A DNA stretch of 64,000 bases from Candidatus Manganitrophaceae bacterium. GTDB lineage: Bacteria; Nitrospirota; Nitrospiria; SBBL01; Manganitrophaceae. The first letter of the stretch is position 1. Each line of letters starts with the position of its first letter. The translations under genes and the position numbers were made by a program. Below, piece by piece: positions 24,653 to 32,509 of this stretch. A model generated the notes under the pieces. The model was not told where the DNA came from and did no database searches. It worked only from the letters and a program-made list of their open reading frames with translations. The DNA is taken from positions 186,001 through 250,000 of the forward strand of contig JACQEZ010000019.1 of assembly GCA_016200325.1 (NCBI GenBank), in the 5' to 3' direction.

Positions 24653-25651
24653 ATGAGACGAATTGCAATCAACGGATTCGGCCGGATCGGCCGAACATTT
24701 TTGCGGATCTTGCTCCAACGGCAGGAGAAGGAAGTGGAGGTGGTCGCCCTGAATGATCTCGCCGATCCGGAAAGCCTCGCATATTCATTTAAATACGACT
24801 CGGTTCATGGTCGATGGCCGGCCCCCTTTCGGGTGGAGCGGAATCATTTTGTCACGGATGGGAAAAAGATTGCCGTCCTGAACGAAGCCGACCCCAGCCG
24901 ATTGCCTTGGAAGGAGTGGGAGATCGACGGGGTGATTGAATGCTCGGGGAAGTTCACGAACCGGGCGGGGGCGCTCAAACACCTGCAGGCCGGCGCCCGA
25001 AAGGTCCTCATCTCCGCCCCCGCTTCCGACGCCGATCTCACCGTCGTAATGGGGGTGAATGAAGATCAATACCATCCCGAACAACACCAGATCCTCTCGA
25101 ACGCCTCCTGCACGACGAATTGCCTCGCCCCGATCGCCAAGATCCTCCACGAAACATTTACGATTGAACAGGGCCTGATGAACACCGTTCACGCCTATAC
25201 CGCCTCACAGTCGCTCCTCGACCGGCCGATGAAGAAGAAGCGGCGGGGCCGGGCGGCGGCCCTCTCTCTGATCCCGACCACCACCGGGGCGGCCGTGGCG
25301 GTCGGAAAAGTCTTGCCGGAGCTGGCGGGAAAGCTCGATGGGCTGGCGGTCCGCGCACCGGTGCCCGATGTCTCGATTCTCGACCTGGTGGTCCAGACGC
25401 GGGAAGCGGTCGACGTCGAAAAAACGCTCGGAGCGTTTCGACGGGCAGAGCAGAACCCGCGCTTGGCATCGATTCTGCAAGTGTGTGAAGAGGAGCTGGT
25501 GTCAGCCGATTACATCGGCTCCTCTTATTCGGCGGTGATTGATGCCCCCTCGACGATGGTGATGGGAGAACACCTCCTTCGGGTCCTCGCCTGGTATGAC
25601 AATGAGTGGGGCTTTACCAACCGGCTGGTCGACGTCGCGAGACTGATTTAA
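24653..25651 (+). CDS. gap: Glyceraldehyde-3-phosphate dehydrogenase
   Basis: The 332-aa enzyme has the Rossmann start INGFGRIGR, the catalytic SNASCTTNCLAP (Cys about residue 150), the NTVHAYTASQ region and the C-terminal WYDNEWGF. It interconverts glyceraldehyde-3-phosphate and 1,3-bisphosphoglycerate. ND-LADP after the second strand leaves an Asp-type pocket nearby, suggesting NAD preference, though this is not certain. Two ATGs stand in tandem; the second (24653) has better spacing from AAGGAGG. Coupling a core glycolytic gene to a BON protein behind a sigma54-like promoter is unusual. Confidence 0.95.
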   Translation: MRRIAINGFGRIGRTFLRILLQRQEKEVEVVALNDLADPESLAYSFKYDSVHGRWPAPFRVERNHFVTDGKKIAVLNEADPSRLPWKEWEIDGVIECSGKFTNRAGALKHLQAGARKVLISAPASDADLTVVMGVNEDQYHPEQHQILSNASCTTNCLAPIAKILHETFTIEQGLMNTVHAYTASQSLLDRPMKKKRRGRAAALSLIPTTTGAAVAVGKVLPELAGKLDGLAVRAPVPDVSILDLVVQTREAVDVEKTLGAFRRAEQNPRLASILQVCEEELVSADYIGSSYSAVIDAPSTMVMGEHLLRVLAWYDNEWGFTNRLVDVARLI

Positions 25652-25688
25652 AAAAACGAAACGGATTTAAAAACCAGAGGAGAGTAGA

Positions 25689-25883
25689 ATGGTCTTAAGA
25701 GAAGCAATCCCGAGCACCTTGTTGAGAGAAAAACAGCTTGCAAAGGAAACCTCCTGCCTGAATCGCGGCGATGGAAGGTATTTTATTGTTCATCGGGTCA
25801 GCCAGTTTGCGAAACGAAACCCGCGAAAAGAGCTCCGCAAGCGGCTGAAGGAGATCGACCGCCTCTCCCGCTACGCAAGCTAG
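25689..25883 (+). CDS. Small basic protein of unknown function
   Basis: The 64-aa protein has a strongly basic C-terminal half (KRNPRKELRKRLKEIDRLSRYAS) and no membrane segment. GAGGAG lies 6-7 nt before ATG 25689. Not recognised; it follows gap by 37 bp and may be in its transcript. Confidence 0.5.
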   Translation: MVLREAIPSTLLREKQLAKETSCLNRGDGRYFIVHRVSQFAKRNPRKELRKRLKEIDRLSRYAS

Positions 25884-26294
25884 CGACCTTAATGCAAGCA
25901 GGATCGCCTGCGCGCGGCAGACCCCGTTTCGCCGACAGGCATCACCCTGCACGACATGGAAGCGGACGAGCTGGATCGGACCGCGGCGGCCACCCGGCCG
26001 ATCTCTCCTTTCCGTATTATCGTTATTAGCCGGTCTGACCCCTGTCGTGGTACGTGGCTTCCGTCATTCTCACTCCCACGGAAACTTGTCGTAGTTTCTC
26101 CGATTGAAGCTCCCTCTTCTTCATGAGATTCCGTTTGCTGACCGCCGACCCGGGTTGGATCAGCGACGACACGTCCAATATACCTAAGAAGGCCCCGCCT
26201 GAGGTAAAACGCCGCATTCCGCCAAGTTGTATCTGAGGGGTGAAAAGACTTAAAATAGAGAGTAGGACTTTGAGCATCGGGTGAGGAGTCGGTC
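25884..26294. other. Gene-free stretch; putative promoter at its right end
   Basis: The minus-strand frame open at 25889-26326 has no SD, serine/arginine-heavy shadow composition and no domain. The only clear signal is TTGTAT-N18-TAAAAT (26226-26255), 40 bp before the 110-aa gene. Confidence 0.45.
26226..26255 (+). promoter_or_regulatory. Putative sigma70 promoter for the 110-aa gene
   Basis: TTGTAT (26226-26231), 18-bp spacer, TAAAAT (26250-26255). Confidence 0.4.
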
Positions 26295-26627
26295 ATGACA
26301 TCTTGGAATAAAATGAGAGAAGACATGACGAGGGAAATGAAAGAAGAGGCGCCTGACGGGCGGGGGGCTTCGATCGCGTCAAAGAAGGCCGACCAGCTCG
26401 CCCAGGTCGGCAGGCTCCGGTATCAAATTTTCTTGTTCGAGCAGAAGGGAGAGAAGACCTTCTCCGAGATCGGCGAGCGGCTGTTTCAGATCGCGCAGGC
26501 CGACGGCACAGAAGACCCGACCGCCGATCCGTTGATTAAGAAGAAGCTGGCAGAGGCAAAAAAAATAGAGAGAAAATTAAGATCCCTCCACAACAAGATG
26601 GCGCAGCTTCGGGAAAAAGCGGCATAG
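26295..26627 (+). CDS. Charged helical protein of unknown function
   Basis: The 110-aa protein is Lys/Glu-rich and mostly helical. The C-terminal half (LIKKKLAEAKKIERKLRSLHNKMAQL) has heptad-like spacing that predicts a coiled coil. No signal or membrane segment. GAGGAG is 6 nt before the ATG. No family recognised. Confidence 0.65.
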   Translation: MTSWNKMREDMTREMKEEAPDGRGASIASKKADQLAQVGRLRYQIFLFEQKGEKTFSEIGERLFQIAQADGTEDPTADPLIKKKLAEAKKIERKLRSLHNKMAQLREKAA

Positions 26628-26641
26628 CATTTCAGCAGCGT

Positions 26642-27850
26642 TCAAATGTGCAGCCCCTCCGGCACCGTCCTTCCCTGTTCAAAACGCTCCCCCGAGAGAG
26701 ACGTCAAATCGAGCGTCCGATATTTCCCTTCGACCATCAGCTCCGCCAATGCCTGACCGGCGGCGTAAGATTGCATGACCCCTCGTCCTGAGAAAGAGTG
26801 CGCCTCAAAGAGATTGCTCCGTCCCGGCACCCGGCCGAGGATCGCACTTTTATCGGGGGAGACCTCGTACAGACCGGCCCATCCGCCGACATATTTTAAT
26901 TTTTCAAAACCGCTTCCCCGCGCCCAAAGGCGCGGCCAGATCTCTTGAACGAAGAAATCGTACCCCTCCTCCTCGAACCGGTACCCCTGCGGCTCGGTCG
27001 GAACCGAATAACCGGCCAAGATATGATCGGCCTCAGGATGAAAGTAAAGCCCCGACGTATCGACGATCATTCCATAAGGTGAAAGATCGACCTCTTGGCT
27101 ATGAGAGACCGAGACCTGCCGGCGGACCGGAACGGAGGCGATCTCCCGTCCATAGGCGGTTGCAAGGCGCGGCGCCCACGATCCGGCGGCATTGACCAGC
27201 AGGCCGACCGAAAACGCCACGGTCTCCCCGCCCACCGGCAGCACCCCCTCTTTCAAAAATTGCGCTGTCTCCTCATCGGAAGAGATCGCACGGAGGTGGA
27301 CCGCTCGGACTTTATCCTGCTCTAAAGTAATCCGTTCCACGGCATGATGGTCGATCCAGACCACCCCTCGCTCGGTGGCGAGCCGCCGGTAGTGAAGCTT
27401 CAAAAGATTCGGATTGATCAAGCCATCGCGGGAGGAAAAGGTGGCTGCCGTCACCCCGTCGAGGCGGTCGAGAAAGGGATAACGCCGCTGTAGGTCGGCG
27501 GGGCTGAGCGCTTCAATGACGACCCCCCGCTCCCGCTGCAAGGCAAGCCGCCGCGACGCCCCCTCCCACTGCGCTGAATCGTAGAGCCAAAGATAACCCT
27601 TCTGCTGAAATCCGACTTCGGCAGCAACCTGCTCATAATAGGCAATCGACCGCATCCCCAAGTCGATATTGATCGGCTGCTCCCAGGTGGCGCGCACCCC
27701 GCCGGCATTCCGCTCGGTCGATCCCCACGTTCCGGCGAGATCAAGATCGACCACGCCGATCGTCCCCCCGCGCCGCTCGGACAGCGCCATGGCGATGCTG
27801 CTTCCGATAATCCCGCCGCCGATGATTAAGATATCGAATCCCCGATCCAA
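26642..27850 (-). CDS. FAD-dependent oxidoreductase (DAO / sarcosine-oxidase-like)
   Basis: The 402-aa protein begins with the dinucleotide-binding motif [19 protein letters not shown] and continues with the DAO fold: [11 protein letters not shown] near residue 45, VNAAGSWAP mid-protein, and the C-terminal [20 protein letters not shown]. The family oxidises C-N bonds in amino acids or methylated amines with oxygen or a quinone as acceptor. Start is TTG 27850 with GGAGGGG upstream; no ATG precedes the Rossmann motif. The substrate is unknown. Confidence 0.88.
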   Translation of the reverse strand: MDRGFDILIIGGGIIGSSIAMALSERRGGTIGVVDLDLAGTWGSTERNAGGVRATWEQPINIDLGMRSIAYYEQVAAEVGFQQKGYLWLYDSAQWEGASRRLALQRERGVVIEALSPADLQRRYPFLDRLDGVTAATFSSRDGLINPNLLKLHYRRLATERGVVWIDHHAVERITLEQDKVRAVHLRAISSDEETAQFLKEGVLPVGGETVAFSVGLLVNAAGSWAPRLATAYGREIASVPVRRQVSVSHSQEVDLSPYGMIVDTSGLYFHPEADHILAGYSVPTEPQGYRFEEEGYDFFVQEIWPRLWARGSGFEKLKYVGGWAGLYEVSPDKSAILGRVPGRSNLFEAHSFSGRGVMQSYAAGQALAELMVEGKYRTLDLTSLSGERFEQGRTVPEGLHI

Positions 27851-27954
27851 CCGCCCCTCCTCCCTCTCTCCGTCTTATCCGCCCCTGTCGTCCCGAAGCG
27901 CTCTCTTTCATTATATCCAAATTTGACCGACGGACCAATCGGGGACTGAAATGG

Positions 27955-27970
27955 TGGCATCGCACTTGCA
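27955..27970 (+). promoter_or_regulatory. Near-consensus sigma54 promoter facing a non-coding region
   Basis: TGGCATCGCACTTGCA matches TGGCAY-N5-TTGCA at every conserved position. Predicted start is near 27981. No gene begins within 400 bp downstream. The next gene (28387) has its own sigma70 promoter. Confidence 0.65.
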
Positions 27971-27980
27971 TTTTTAACAA

Positions 27981-28235
27981 CTCAATTGGAGTGACCGGCC
28001 GGTGATCGAGCCGGGTGGAATCGAGAGAAGCAGCTTCTTTTTCAATTCCACCCTGCGAGATCACCGGCTCATGAACCGATTTGTAAATTGTTCACAGTTT
28101 TTTTCCTTTGGTCGACCTGTATGCCAGGACATGCGGGAAGACCCAAGGGGAGGCCCCGCCGGAACCCCCCTTCACTCCGGCTGTTTCGGGTTCATCGAAC
28201 CCATGGGGCCTCCCCTTGTTGCGATTTTTCTTCTC
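27981..28235 (+). ncRNA. Candidate sigma54-controlled structured small RNA
   Basis: Two large folded parts follow the sigma54-like promoter. The first is GCCGGTGATC (27998-28007)/GATCACCGGC (28059-28068), a symmetric 5x5 internal loop, then GGGTGGAAT (28013-28021)/ATTCCACCC (28045-28053) and an apical GAAG/CTTC. The second has a 14-bp perfect outer stem (28144-28157/28205-28218) enclosing hairpins GCCGGA/TCCGGC (28158-28181) and GGGTTC/GAACCC (28188-28202), like a three-way junction. It is followed by TTGTTGCGATTTTTC, a possible terminator tail. No convincing ORF is present. Confidence 0.55.
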
Positions 28236-28343
28236 CTTCTCCTCTCCTTAGAGAGGCAGAAGCAGAGGGGCGGATCAACTTTAAAGCGCTAAACCGGCTC
28301 ACCCAAACGGTCTTTTTCCTCGCATCCCCCTTGGCCTTTCACC

Positions 28344-28371
28344 TTGACCTTTTTAAACGATCCGATATAAT
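28344..28371 (+). promoter_or_regulatory. Sigma70 promoter of the pseudopilin gene
   Basis: TTGACC (28344-28349), 16-bp spacer, perfect TATAAT (28366-28371). The predicted start is about 8 nt before ATG 28387, giving a very short leader without a clear SD. Confidence 0.65.
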
Positions 28372-28386
28372 CGCTCTCGCACTGAG

Positions 28387-28926
28387 ATGAGATGGAGCGC
28401 AGACGCGAGAAAGCCCATTTTTCAATCCTCCCCGGCGAAACAGGACGGTTTTTCTCTCCTGGAGTTGATGGTCACCCTCGCGATCATCTTCATTCTGGCG
28501 GCCACCGCCTTGCCTCTGACGAAAAACCTGGCCAGACGGGCCAAAGAAATTGAGTTGCGCCAGCAGCTTCAGACTGTCCGCGCCGCAATCGATGATTTTC
28601 ATCGGGACTGGAACCGCGACGGCGAGGCGCTGATCGGCGAGGCATGCAAAAAAAATAAGCTGACCTGCAAAGAGGTCAGCAGCGACAACGGTTATCCCAA
28701 AACCTTGGAGAACCTCCTCAGCGTGGAGCTGACGGGGGAGTTGAACAAGACGATCTGGAAATACCTTCGTAAGATCACGCCCGATCCAATCACGAAAACG
28801 GAGTGGGGCCTGCGCTGCTACGTCGATCCCCCCGACGCCGAGTTATGGTGTCAAGAAGACATCTATGACATCTATACAACCAGCAACGAGACGGCCCTCG
28901 ATGGAACCCGCTATCGCGATTGGTAG
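28387..28926 (+). CDS. Type II secretion/type IV pilin-like protein (GspG-like pseudopilin)
   Basis: The 179-aa protein has a 21-residue basic leader ending in G, then FSLLELMVTLAIIFILAATA, the classic prepilin-peptidase site with Glu at mature +5. The body is GspG-like: NGYPKTLENLL, ITPDPITKTEWGLR, a Cys pair, and YDIYTTSNETALDGTRYRDW, the calcium-loop-like C-terminus of major pseudopilins. It should be processed at the inner membrane. It is separated from core GspE/F genes. The next gene starts 15 bp later, so the two form an operon. Confidence 0.88.
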   Translation: MRWSADARKPIFQSSPAKQDGFSLLELMVTLAIIFILAATALPLTKNLARRAKEIELRQQLQTVRAAIDDFHRDWNRDGEALIGEACKKNKLTCKEVSSDNGYPKTLENLLSVELTGELNKTIWKYLRKITPDPITKTEWGLRCYVDPPDAELWCQEDIYDIYTTSNETALDGTRYRDW

Positions 28927-28941
28927 AAGGGCGGAGCGTGC

Positions 28942-31842
28942 GTGAAGAGAAACATCTTCGCAATCACCGCTGCGATTCTCATTCTGCTCCTTATCTCGGG
29001 ATGTATCCCCCTCCCTCTCACCCCGCCGAAATTCGATCCTGCGTTGGAGTGGAAGACCATAGAGAGCGCCCACTTCTCCATCCATTTCCATCAGGGGGAA
29101 GAGGAGATCGCCGCGGAGGCGGCGCGTGAGGCCGAAGAGGCATACCGTTCTCTGACGAAGCGGCTGAGGTGGACCCCCCGGGGGAGGACGCAGGTGGTCT
29201 TGATCGACAATGCCGACACCGTCAACGGACAGGCGACCCCCTTCCCCTACAATACCATCTACATCCACCCCTATCCCCCGGCCGCCGGAATTCTCACCCC
29301 GATCCGTTATCAAAACTGGATTCGGGCAATCCTCTTCCATGAGTACACCCACATCGTCCAGCTCGATCAGGCCACCGGACTCCCCGGCGCCGCCCGGTAT
29401 CTCTTCGGCCGATCGATCGTCCCGAATGTCTGGCAGCCGCTCTGGCTGATTGAAGGGCTCGCCACCTTTGAGGAGGGGGAGGCGGGAACGACTGACCGGG
29501 AAAGCGGCCCCTTCTCGGAGATGATCCTTCGAACCGCCGTTCTCTCGGGCCGATTCAAATCGATCGACCAAGCCCACAGCCCCGACAGCTGGCCCGGCGG
29601 AATGACCCCCTATTACTATGGCGCCGCCTTTCACCAATTTCTCAAGACCCGATACGGCGACGAAAAAATCGCCTCATTAAGCCTTGCCTACAGCGCCAGA
29701 CTCTTCCCCTTCTTTGTCGAAAGCAATGCCGACGACGTCCTCGGCGAGCGCTTCGGCACCCTCTGGAAGGAGTGGAATACCGCTTTAGAAAAGCGGTATT
29801 TTAACGAGGCAAAGCGGTTGAGAGAAGAAGGACTGACACCGGTTCGGAATCGGACCGAGTCGGGCTTTTGGAACCTCGCCCCGGTCCCCTCCCCCGACGG
29901 CAAGCGGCTCGCCTACACCGAGATCAACTCGCGGGAACATCCCCACATCGAAATCGTCGGACAGGAAAAACAGGATGAACACGATGAAAAAGATGAAAAG
30001 GGAGCGTTTTCAGTTCGGCGCAACTCCGATGTCGGCCTTTCTTGGACCCCGGACAGCCGGGCAATCGTCTTCTCGCAGATGGAGCTCGTCTCCAACTTCT
30101 CCGCCTACAGCGATCTCTACCGCTTTGAGCTGGAGACCCAAACGCTTCAACGGCTGACGACGGGTCTCCGGGCGAAAGATCCCGACGTCTCGCCCGACGG
30201 CCGCAGGATTGTTTTCGTCCGGCAGCAGGTCGATCGCAATGATCTTTTGATCTGGGAAGCGGGCGAGACCACACTTCTCCTGGCCGGGGAGAAGAACCAA
30301 TTTTTCGCCACCCCGCGATGGTCTCCCGATGGCAGACAGATCGCCCTCTCCGTTTGGAAAAATGGAAACCAGGATGTCGCCTTGTTCGATCCGGCGGAAC
30401 GACGGCTCGCATTATTGATGGAAGACCCAGCGCTCGACCTGACGCCGGTCTGGTCTCCCGACGGCCGCTTCCTCCTCTTCGTCTCCGATCGGGAGGGGAT
30501 CTTCGATCTCTTCGCCTATGGCGTGGAGGAAGGGCGGTTCTACCGGGTGACCCGGCTCCTCGGCGGGGCCTTCTCTCCGTTCGTCTCGCACGACGGGAAG
30601 ACGATCTTTTTCTCGTCATACGATGCAAACGGCTTCGACATTGCGACGATCCCCTGGGAGCCGGCCCGTTGGAAGCTCATTTCAATCGCTCCTCCGGCGA
30701 CGCCGACCTCCCCCTCGCTACCGAACGAAGAAGCCGATCGACCGGCGGCGCAGGAAGCGGTCGGGCCGATTCATCCCTACTTTGAGCCGGCGACCCTTCT
30801 TCCCCGTTTTTGGATTCCGTTTTTCGGGGCAGATGAAAAGGGAGCGACGGTCGGCCTTCTGACCGGTGCGTTCGATCCTTTGGGAAAAGACAAATACCTG
30901 TTGGATCTTCTCTATGGCACCGAGAGCGAGCGGCTTTCCTATCAATTCGACTATTGGAACGATCACTTCGCTCCGACCCTTCATCTTCAGTGGCTCGACC
31001 AGGCGATCCCTCATCCGAAGCTGCTCCTCCGCCCCGACGGCGACGAGGAGACCTATTGGGAGCGGGAGCGGCGCATCCGGGTGGAGACGATCTTCCCCTT
31101 TTTGGCGTTCGATTGGCAGATGGCGCTGGCGGTCGGCTACCAGAGGGAGGAGTTGACTGCGCTGACAAACCCCTCTCCCACCCTTCGTCTCCCCGAGGAG
31201 GGGATCTTGAGCGGTCTTCGTCTCTCCTGGCTCTACAACAGCGCTCATGAGTATTCCTTCTCGATCAGTCCGGAAGAAGGGCGGCGTCTGTTTTTGATCG
31301 AAGAGATCGATCAAAAAGGGCTCGGCGGCGATTTCAATCGCCGGAAGACGACCGCCGGCTGGCGCGAATATCGCAGCCTCCCCTGGCCGAACCAGGTTCT
31401 CGCCGCGCAGATCTCCGGCGGGATCGCCCAGGGAGCGCTGTTGGTCCAGCGGAGTTTTCAGCTCGGCGGCTTGACCGCCCCCTTCGTCGAATTTGAGGAT
31501 GCGCCGTTTCTTCTGCGAGGCTATCCCAATCGGGAATTCCGGGGCGAGCGGGCCCTCTCCCTCTCGATCGAATATCGCTTCCCGCTCATCAATCTCGAAC
31601 GGGGGTGGGACACGCTGCCGTTCTTTTTCAGACGGCTGCATGCCACCCTCTTAAGCGATTTCGGAAACGTGTGGGACCGGGGCGAGAAAGTCCTTCCGTT
31701 GAAAAGTGCGGTCGGCGCCAGCTTCGGAACCGATCTCCTCCTCGGCTACTATCTCCCGCTCCGCCTGGAGGCGGGGGTGGCCCGGGGGCTGTCGGAGGAA
31801 GGAATCACGCAGGTCTTTTTCACCCTCGGAAACGCCTTCTAA
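28942..31842 (+). CDS. Lipoprotein with metallopeptidase, TolB-type propeller and outer-membrane barrel regions
   Basis: The 966-aa protein starts with a lipoprotein signal (LLLISGC, lipidated Cys near residue 21). Next is a gluzincin-type peptidase region with HEYTH (about 134-138) and a downstream Glu in WLIEGLATFEEG. Residues ~310-570 hold repeats such as PVPSPDGKRLAY, DVSPDGRRIVF and PVWSPDGRFLLF, i.e. TolB/PD40 propeller blades. The last ~330 residues resemble a BamA/surface-antigen beta-barrel (FLLRGYPNREFRGERALSLSIEYRFPL; ending in F). GTG start at 28942. It may be a surface protease anchored by its own barrel. Confidence 0.8.
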   Translation: MKRNIFAITAAILILLLISGCIPLPLTPPKFDPALEWKTIESAHFSIHFHQGEEEIAAEAAREAEEAYRSLTKRLRWTPRGRTQVVLIDNADTVNGQATPFPYNTIYIHPYPPAAGILTPIRYQNWIRAILFHEYTHIVQLDQATGLPGAARYLFGRSIVPNVWQPLWLIEGLATFEEGEAGTTDRESGPFSEMILRTAVLSGRFKSIDQAHSPDSWPGGMTPYYYGAAFHQFLKTRYGDEKIASLSLAYSARLFPFFVESNADDVLGERFGTLWKEWNTALEKRYFNEAKRLREEGLTPVRNRTESGFWNLAPVPSPDGKRLAYTEINSREHPHIEIVGQEKQDEHDEKDEKGAFSVRRNSDVGLSWTPDSRAIVFSQMELVSNFSAYSDLYRFELETQTLQRLTTGLRAKDPDVSPDGRRIVFVRQQVDRNDLLIWEAGETTLLLAGEKNQFFATPRWSPDGRQIALSVWKNGNQDVALFDPAERRLALLMEDPALDLTPVWSPDGRFLLFVSDREGIFDLFAYGVEEGRFYRVTRLLGGAFSPFVSHDGKTIFFSSYDANGFDIATIPWEPARWKLISIAPPATPTSPSLPNEEADRPAAQEAVGPIHPYFEPATLLPRFWIPFFGADEKGATVGLLTGAFDPLGKDKYLLDLLYGTESERLSYQFDYWNDHFAPTLHLQWLDQAIPHPKLLLRPDGDEETYWERERRIRVETIFPFLAFDWQMALAVGYQREELTALTNPSPTLRLPEEGILSGLRLSWLYNSAHEYSFSISPEEGRRLFLIEEIDQKGLGGDFNRRKTTAGWREYRSLPWPNQVLAAQISGGIAQGALLVQRSFQLGGLTAPFVEFEDAPFLLRGYPNREFRGERALSLSIEYRFPLINLERGWDTLPFFFRRLHATLLSDFGNVWDRGEKVLPLKSAVGASFGTDLLLGYYLPLRLEAGVARGLSEEGITQVFFTLGNAF

Positions 31843-31882
31843 ATTTATCGGAAACGTGTCTTCATTTAAATGAAAAGCGAGA

Positions 31883-32509
31883 CTAGGAGGGGGGCGGACT
31901 GTCGGGAGAGACCGGGGGAGAAGAAGGTGCAGGGGAAGAAAGGAAGGGACTCTGCGACCCGCCGGACGTTTTGGGGGCCGGGGCGGCGGGGGGAATGATG
32001 GCCGCTTGCTGGGGATTGTATTCGAAAACCCATTCGGAATATTTTTTCTTCCCCTCGAAACTTTTTAACACTTCGGGGAAATTTGCCGTCTTCAGCGGCT
32101 CCTCATCGCTGCTGGTTCGGACCCCTTTGACCCGTCCGCTTCCATCTCGAATCAGCACCCACTCCCCGCCGGTGATCGGGTCGGCATAGACCTTTCTCAA
32201 ATAACGCCGGACCCCCGGCACGCCGGGATCTCTCACCAACTCTTCCAGCGTCCGCGGATACTGTGAAAACCCGGCCCGGCTCGTCCGGTAGTAGAGCTCG
32301 ATCCCGTGCCGGATCGCCATCCCTCGGAAGAGAAGCTCCGTCTCCCGCTCCCGCTTGGCCACCGTGGTCATCTGCCGGGCGGCGACCCCGATCATCGTCC
32401 CGATCAGAACGATCGAAAACATGACGGCAAGGAAAGTAAATCCTTTTTGATCGCGGCGGAAGAGAGGAAAGAAAATTCGGCTAAGTCGATCGGATTGGAT
32501 CCCTCCGAT
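31883..32509 (-). CDS. Pseudopilin-like protein with an ATC start codon
   Basis: Upstream of the first ATG (32422) the frame stays open and encodes RRDQKGFTFLAVMFSIVLIG, a type IV pilin-like processing site (Gly at 32443) whose fifth residue is Ala instead of Glu. An in-frame TAG at 32524 bounds it. Between the two there is no ATG, GTG or TTG. ATC 32509 lies 8 nt after AGGAGG and overlaps the upstream gene's stop as TAATC, so it is the likely start (~208 aa). The body has YPRTLEELV and DPITGGEWVLI, typical of pseudopilins, and a proline-rich tail. Confidence 0.7.
   Translation of the reverse strand: MGGIQSDRLSRIFFPLFRRDQKGFTFLAVMFSIVLIGTMIGVAARQMTTVAKRERETELLFRGMAIRHGIELYYRTSRAGFSQYPRTLEELVRDPGVPGVRRYLRKVYADPITGGEWVLIRDGSGRVKGVRTSSDEEPLKTANFPEVLKSFEGKKKYSEWVFEYNPQQAAIIPPAAPAPKTSGGSQSPFLSSPAPSSPPVSPDSPPPS

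Noticed and set aside
25889-26326. 145-aa minus-strand open frame
   Set aside because: No SD, composition typical of a shadow frame, no recognisable domain, and it overlaps the promoter and start of the 110-aa gene.
28188-28202. GGGTTC-ATC-GAACCC as a tRNA T-arm
   Set aside because: The loop is 3 nt instead of 7 and no acceptor, D or anticodon arm surrounds it.
28002-28292. 96-aa plus-strand frame in the structured RNA locus
   Set aside because: Dictated by the inverted repeats, no SD, no domain; the RNA folds are a better explanation.
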